The notes beneath the pieces are model-generated. The model did no database searches, was not told the origin of the DNA, and saw nothing but the letters and a program-made list of their open reading frames with translations. From an uncultured Pirellulaceae bacterium (GTDB taxonomy: Bacteria > Planctomycetota > Planctomycetia > Pirellulales > Pirellulaceae): 8,584 nt of DNA. The stretch covers positions 1 to 8,584 of the forward strand of contig CAKQWG010000137.1 in assembly GCA_934278005.1 (NCBI GenBank), read 5' to 3'. The translations under genes were made by a program, and so were the position numbers. Shown here piece after piece: positions 5,304-8,584 of the stretch. Numbering within the stretch: the stretch's first letter is position 1; every line of letters begins with the position of its first letter.

Positions 5304-6866
5304 ATGATGAACATGAAATGCACTTCCATCCACAATTTGGCCAAGCTGGCGCGGCCAGCTCTTTTGAGTCTATCCGTTGCGATGTGTCTTAGCGGCCCAA
5401 CAGCAATGCGAGCGGACGAGCCCTCAGCGATTCAAGCCATCGCCAACGGCACAACTGTCTGTATTGCCCAACTCGACTTGTCGCGCCTAACATTGCCAGA
5501 GGACGAAGCGCTTAAGCCGCTGCAGCGAGTGCTCGCTGAAGTGCGACAGGCCGTCGGAGATCAGACGCTAACCATCGCCATCGATTTGCCCTATCGTGCG
5601 GCCGGCAGCTATGTGCGCCTGGCGGCCAAGACGCAAGGCATCAACCAGCAGCAACTCGAGCAATTGTTGAAGCGCTATGCTGGACGATTCAAGCTGCAGC
5701 AGCCCGTTACGCAGGGTGAATGGACTGTGGTTGATATCCAACTGCAAGCGCCGTCTGAAGCGGATGGAGCAGCGCAGATTTCTACCAAACTGTTGCCGGT
5801 GGATTTCGAGCGCTGGCAGCTAGCGCTGGACGGTCCAAGCGACGCGCCGCTGAAAATCGCAGTCGTGCCGCCGAGCTACCTGCGTCGAGTCTTTGAAGAG
5901 CTCGCTCCCGATCTGCCCGCTGCACTGGGCGGTGGTCCGAGCCAAGTATTGACGGAAGGGGTGCAGTGGCTACAGTTGTCGTTCGACCCGAGCACTTTAA
6001 AAGGGCGATTGCTGGCTCAATCCGCCAGCGCACCGGCCGCCGCGGCGCTGGCGAAACACTTTCCTCACATGTTGGATGGTTTAATTGACCAAGCGGGGCC
6101 AGAACTGGAGCCTTTGAAAACGGCGCTCAAAAACTCGGGTCTGCTACAGCCCGAGCAGCAGTCGAGTCAGCTCGTTGTACCACTTGAAGACAATCAGGCG
6201 ATGCAGTTATTTACACTTTTGAAACGTGCAGTTCAGGAAGGGCAGACGCGAGTGGCGAAAAATCAAAGCTCCGACAATCTCAAGCAGTTGGCCTTGTCCA
6301 TCCACAATTATGTAGACGCTCATGAAACTTTTCCGCCCGATGCTGAAGCTCGCGGTAAAGATGGGCGCAGTGGTCTGAGTTGGCGCGTGCACATCCTACC
6401 GTACATCGGGGAAGCGGATTTGTACCGAGAATTTAAGCTCGACGAGCCGTGGGATAGTCCACATAACATCAAGCTGCTGAGGGTCATGCCGCCCGTCTTT
6501 GCGCCTGTCCTAAGGTTCGGGGAATCGTCGCTGGTCGAAGCCTATCATACGCTGTACGCGGCACCGGTTGGTGAGCAGACCATTTTTGGTGGCGAAAAGC
6601 CGGTTAGATTCCAGTCGATCACGGATGGTACCAGTAACACCGTGATGATTGTAGAGCTTGCTCCCGAGCACGCTGTTGCCTGGACTTCGCCCGAGGATTA
6701 TCAATACGATCGCGAAAATCCAGGCGCCAGGTTGTATTCGCGCGATGGCAAAGCACTGGCCGCCTACGCCGACGGCAGCGCTCGATCCTTGCGAATCGAT
6801 AACTCGCCCGAAGCCTGGAATGCAGCTTTCACGATGAACGGCGGTGAATATTCACAATTGAAATAG
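5304..6866 (+). CDS. Secreted protein with C-terminal DUF1559 domain
   Basis: This encodes 520 aa from ATG 5304. The N-terminus is a signal peptide (LARPALLSLSVAMCLSGPTA, about residues 15-34, cleavage near MRA-DEP at about 37). The middle part (about 40-315) begins AIANGTTVCIAQLDLSRLTL and looks like a planctomycete-specific exported domain without a known activity. The C-terminal part, about 323-495, carries DUF1559 (SBP_bac_10) hallmarks: NLKQLALSIHNYVDAHETFP, LSWRVHILPYIGEADLYREF, LDEPWDSPHNIKLL and ITDGTSNTVMIVE. Many DUF1559 proteins have a prepilin-like N-terminus; this one has an ordinary signal peptide instead. In-frame starts exist at GTG 5295 and ATG 5304, 5307 and 5313; GTGAG at 5295-5299 could act as the ribosome site for 5304/5307. 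It is separated from the previous gene by 287 bp of repeats, so it may have its own promoter. Confidence 0.88.
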   Translation: MMNMKCTSIHNLAKLARPALLSLSVAMCLSGPTAMRADEPSAIQAIANGTTVCIAQLDLSRLTLPEDEALKPLQRVLAEVRQAVGDQTLTIAIDLPYRAAGSYVRLAAKTQGINQQQLEQLLKRYAGRFKLQQPVTQGEWTVVDIQLQAPSEADGAAQISTKLLPVDFERWQLALDGPSDAPLKIAVVPPSYLRRVFEELAPDLPAALGGGPSQVLTEGVQWLQLSFDPSTLKGRLLAQSASAPAAAALAKHFPHMLDGLIDQAGPELEPLKTALKNSGLLQPEQQSSQLVVPLEDNQAMQLFTLLKRAVQEGQTRVAKNQSSDNLKQLALSIHNYVDAHETFPPDAEARGKDGRSGLSWRVHILPYIGEADLYREFKLDEPWDSPHNIKLLRVMPPVFAPVLRFGESSLVEAYHTLYAAPVGEQTIFGGEKPVRFQSITDGTSNTVMIVELAPEHAVAWTSPEDYQYDRENPGARLYSRDGKALAAYADGSARSLRIDNSPEAWNAAFTMNGGEYSQLK

Positions 6867-6979
6867 CAAGTCTCGCACGCCGGGCTGAAGCGACACAAAT
6901 TAGCTGTAGACGCCCGCCAGTGGCAGCAGTGGAAGGTGTTGACCGGCCGTAACCGATAGTGAGGCCAGAAATACAGCCA

Positions 6980-7024
6980 ACCGCGAAGCGGTGACAGGCG
7001 ATAGCCATGGACGCGAGTCCATGG
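6980..7024 (+). repeat. Full hairpin-repeat copy 1
   Basis: Hairpin 1 is ACCGC-GAA-GCGGT (6980-6992), the spacer is GACAGGCGATAG (6993-7004), and hairpin 2 is CCATGGAC-GCGA-GTCCATGG (7005-7024). Hairpin 1 contains GCGAAGC, known for an unusually stable single-stranded DNA fold; the GCGA loop of hairpin 2 is of the GNRA type. Confidence 0.75.
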
Positions 7025-7038
7025 TTGCATTCGCAACC
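7023..7038 (+). repeat. Additional short hairpin next to repeat copy 1
   Basis: GGTTGC (7023-7028) pairs with GCAACC (7033-7038) around an ATTC loop, giving 6 perfect pairs. It shares its first two bases with the end of hairpin 2 of copy 1. It has no counterpart in the inverted half of the array, so it may be an independent insertion or drifted spacer. Confidence 0.45.
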
Positions 7039-7046
7039 AAATTCGA

Positions 7047-7069
7047 TAGTCGCGAAGCGACGGCAGGCG
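7047..7069 (+). repeat. Half hairpin-repeat copy 2
   Basis: Hairpin 1 is GTCGC-GAA-GCGAC (7049-7061) followed by GGCAGGCG (7062-7069). The 23 bases 7047-7069 are the exact reverse complement of 7200-7222 in copy 4. The sequence then diverges, and hairpin 2 is absent. Confidence 0.7.
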
Positions 7070-7131
7070 TTTCGAACTGCAGACGCCGCATGCGATCAAG
7101 CTGAAGGTTGAACCATGTTTGCACACTGCGA

Positions 7132-7152
7132 CACCTGTCGTCGCGTTGCGAC
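7132..7152 (-). repeat. Half hairpin-repeat copy 3, degenerate
   Basis: Read on the - strand this is GTCGC-AAC-GCGAC followed by GACAGGTG. The 5-bp stem is intact while the triloop has changed from GAA to AAC and one spacer base differs. Hairpin 2 is absent, as in the half copy on the other arm. Confidence 0.55.
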
Positions 7153-7175
7153 TTTAGCGATCGGTGACGGACTAA

Positions 7176-7220
7176 CCACGGACTCGCGTCCGTGGCTATC
7201 GCCTGCCGTCGCTTCGCGAC
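7176..7220 (-). repeat. Full hairpin-repeat copy 4
   Basis: Read on the - strand this is GTCGC-GAA-GCGAC, spacer GGCAGGCGATAG, then CCACGGAC-GCGA-GTCCGTGG. Relative to copy 1 the stems differ by A-T to G-C, C-G to T-A and T-A to C-G pair swaps, so base pairing is preserved. Confidence 0.75.
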
Positions 7221-7361
7221 TAGTGCATCGATCAGCAACTCAAAAATTTGGTGCAGAGCTATGCCGCAAGCTTCCACGCCACCGGCAAGGATCTATCGCC
7301 CTGTGGGCCGAGATGTTCAACCCTGAAGGCCGCATATGTCTGTCAGCGGCGGATTCAATGA

Positions 7362-7375
7362 ACCACATTAGTGGT
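7362..7375. promoter_or_regulatory. Palindrome ACCAC-ATTA-GTGGT upstream of the last gene (possible operator)
   Basis: Perfect 5-bp arms flank a 4-nt AT centre, followed directly by ATATT, which gives a TATATT (7375-7380) that could serve as a -10-like box. It lies 72 nt before ATG 7448. The dyad shape suits a dimeric regulator, but no matching -35 element is evident. Confidence 0.3.
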
Positions 7376-7447
7376 ATATTCGCGGAGACGGCCGCGTTGA
7401 CTTTATAGTGCGGCTAGAAATGACCAGGCACTCGGAGATGACATGCG

Positions 7448-8584
7448 ATGCGAAACGTTTCGTGTAGACGATCGACTTATGGACTGGTGATTGTGCTCGT
7501 GGCTCTGCTGCTCACGGCTGATGTAAGGGCTCAGGAAGCAGCGGAGGAGGCAGCTCAAGATGCTGCCAAAGTTACTTCCCAGAGCGATACTGCCGAGCCC
7601 GATTTCACGATGGCGGAACTCAACGTCGTGTTGAAAGGCCCTGACGGCGAAGCGGTCGTGGGAGCGAAGGTCATGCCGTATGCAATGCGGATGATCGAGG
7701 TCGACGGGCATGGCTTTTGGGATCAAGAAAAATACGGCGCCCCTCAAGAATATGTCAGCGATGCGCAGGGATTGGCTACCGTTCGCTACCCGGCTTCAGT
7801 GAACGTGGGGCGGTTCGGAAAGCTGACCACCCGCTTGGTGACATTTTCGGTTATGCATACTGACTATGTTCGTGAGGTGGTCCACTGCGAGTTGGAGTTA
7901 GCGCAGCCGATAACAACCACCGAAGTTCAGCTCAAGCGGGGCTGCGAAGTCGAGTTGGCAGCCGTCGATGCCAATGGAACGAGAATTGCCGAGTTTGGTA
8001 TCTTGATGGCGGGGCCTTATGCCGCTGACATGTGGGCGGCTACCGAGGACGGGGGCCGACGGACGAGCGCGGTTAACGATGGCTCGTGGCAAACCATGCT
8101 GGTCGCCCCGCAGGAAAACGGTCCGACGCTTTTCAGTGGACTGCTGCCACTGCGCGTGCGACCCAACCAAGCAGTGCGACTGCGCAATGTCCTGCTCACT
8201 CCTGGCAGCGTCGTGCATGGGCGGCTTTCAGACATCGTGCCGCGCCCGGTACGCAATGGTTACGCCATCACGGCCAGTGTTCCCAAGCCTGCTGGGAACA
8301 GCTATGGCGAGGAAGATCCGTCCTTAGTGTGGATGGAAAGTGTACCGATCGACGAGGATGGCACGTTCACGTTGCCTTCAATTCCTCGTTCGGGAAAAAT
8401 TCAGGTTATCGCCGTCTGCGACGATTTTGTAAGCCAGACGACTGTGCCAGATGCGGGGCCGTTTGTGATGGGGCAGCTTTTCGACATTATAGATGGCACC
8501 ATGTCTGTCACGGTCGAAATGGAACCTACCGCTGCGGTAGAGATCACTATTCGCCGTCCCGACGGCAGCTTGCTCGATTCGGGT
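7448..8584 (+). CDS. Secreted beta-rich protein with carboxypeptidase-regulatory-like segments, 3' end beyond window
   Basis: The frame is open from ATG 7448 to the last base (379 codons, no stop), so the gene is truncated by the window. GGAG at 7434-7437 lies 10 nt upstream. A signal peptide is clear: MRNVSCRRSTYG, the hydrophobic core LVIVLVALLLTA (13-24), then VRAQ with cleavage near residue 29. An acidic Ala/Glu linker (30-52) follows. Residues about 57-115 (LNVVLKGPDGEAVVGAKVMP, then YVSDAQGLATVRYP) have the shape of a carboxypeptidase-regulatory-like or Ig-like beta domain. A similar pattern recurs at about 250-325 (LLTPGSVVHGRL, IDEDGTFTLPSIPRSGKIQV) and again seems to begin at about 362 (AAVEITIRRPDGSLLDSG). 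The repeated beta modules suggest a large cell-surface or periplasmic protein. No enzyme motif is visible. The alternative ATG at 7443 is closed by TGA after 15 codons. Confidence 0.82.
   Translation, partial: MRNVSCRRSTYGLVIVLVALLLTADVRAQEAAEEAAQDAAKVTSQSDTAEPDFTMAELNVVLKGPDGEAVVGAKVMPYAMRMIEVDGHGFWDQEKYGAPQEYVSDAQGLATVRYPASVNVGRFGKLTTRLVTFSVMHTDYVREVVHCELELAQPITTTEVQLKRGCEVELAAVDANGTRIAEFGILMAGPYAADMWAATEDGGRRTSAVNDGSWQTMLVAPQENGPTLFSGLLPLRVRPNQAVRLRNVLLTPGSVVHGRLSDIVPRPVRNGYAITASVPKPAGNSYGEEDPSLVWMESVPIDEDGTFTLPSIPRSGKIQVIAVCDDFVSQTTVPDAGPFVMGQLFDIIDGTMSVTVEMEPTAAVEITIRRPDGSLLDSG

Larger units (their letters stand above)
6980..7220. repeat. Mirror-symmetric REP-like hairpin array (two full and two half copies)
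   Basis: The array reads, left to right: full copy (+) 6980-7024, half copy (+) 7049-7069, half copy (-) 7132-7152, full copy (-) 7176-7220. A full copy is 45 nt: hairpin 1 (5-bp stem, GAA loop), a 12-nt spacer ending GCGATAG, and hairpin 2 (8-bp stem, GCGA tetraloop). A half copy has hairpin 1 and the first 8 nt of the spacer. The two full copies match at 38 of 45 positions; six of the seven differences are three compensatory pairs that keep the stems. The design resembles REP elements or BIMEs moved by IS200/IS605-like REP-associated transposases; no transposase is in the window. Confidence 0.75.
6867..7447. other. Gene-free 581-bp spacer dominated by inverted hairpin repeats
   Basis: No convincing gene is seen on either strand. 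Open frames exist (for example 6900-7277 on the - strand and 7115-7408 on the + strand), but both run through the hairpin repeats and produce the same DSRPWLSP peptide from opposite strands, a sign of repeat DNA rather than protein coding. Position 6980-7220 is the repeat array. The flanks 6867-6979 and 7221-7361 show no feature I can name. A short palindrome lies at 7362-7375, 72 nt before the next gene. Confidence 0.6.

Noticed and set aside
6867..6959. Thirty in-frame codons after the DUF1559 gene's TAG (QVSHAGLKRH...), possible readthrough or eroded C-terminus
   Set aside because: The length is expected by chance and the DUF1559 protein already ends at a normal place.
6900..7277. Minus-strand open frame of 125 codons across the repeat array
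   Set aside because: It runs through all hairpin copies, has no ribosome site and yields the same DSRPWLSP peptide as an opposite-strand frame; this is translated repeat DNA.
7115..7408. Plus-strand open frame of 97 codons
   Set aside because: It overlaps the inverted half of the repeat array, has mixed composition and no recognisable protein features.
7397..7426. TTGACT as a -35 box for the gene at 7448
   Set aside because: No acceptable -10 hexamer is found 16-18 nt downstream.
7898..8327. Opposite-strand and alternative-frame open frames inside the last gene
   Set aside because: They are shadows of the continuous frame from 7448, which has a signal peptide and consistent coding character.

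Overview
The window looks like chromosomal DNA of a planctomycete, probably a Pirellulaceae (Rhodopirellula-like) member. This is inferred from gene families: a DUF1559 protein, an ECF sigma factor followed by a single-pass partner with a FEAQL..LVPRP N-terminus, a large secreted protein of a type common in planctomycetes, and a multiheme-type cytochrome end. Base composition looks moderately GC-rich, most starts lack strong Shine-Dalgarno sites, and intergenic spacers are rich in hairpins. No database search was possible. All seven genes lie on the + strand.

Layout. (1) 1-680: the last 35 codons of a c-type cytochrome, followed 2 nt later by a small lipoprotein gene, probably translationally coupled. 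(2) 681-1899: a spacer with a hairpin and three 11-bp direct repeats, then a Fic-domain AMP-transferase with an N-terminal inhibitory motif and a C-terminal helix-turn-helix region. (3) 2008-6866: an ECF sigma factor, a strongly structured 175-bp spacer, a single-pass membrane protein in the anti-sigma position, a 525-aa secreted protein 11 nt downstream, a 287-bp spacer carrying five to six degenerate 23-bp tandem repeats, and a secreted protein with a C-terminal DUF1559 domain. (4) 6867-7447: a gene-free stretch holding a 241-bp mirror-symmetric array of hairpin repeats. (5) 7448 to the window end: the start of a large secreted protein with beta-rich, carboxypeptidase-regulatory-like segments, cut by the window edge.

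Working together. The sigma factor, membrane partner and two exported proteins look like one regulatory/cell-surface module: the membrane protein could hold or sense for the sigma factor, and the exported proteins could be its targets or sensors. This is inferred from order and spacing. The Fic gene appears to stand alone, possibly autoregulated through the 11-bp repeats.

The most unusual signals are non-coding. First, a REP-like element at 6980-7220 occurs as two full and two half copies arranged as a mirror image; the two full copies differ mainly by paired changes that preserve their stems. Second, the sigma/partner spacer has a 66-nt near-continuous hairpin preceded by two mutually exclusive hairpins. 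Third, there are phased repeats upstream of the fic and DUF1559 genes.
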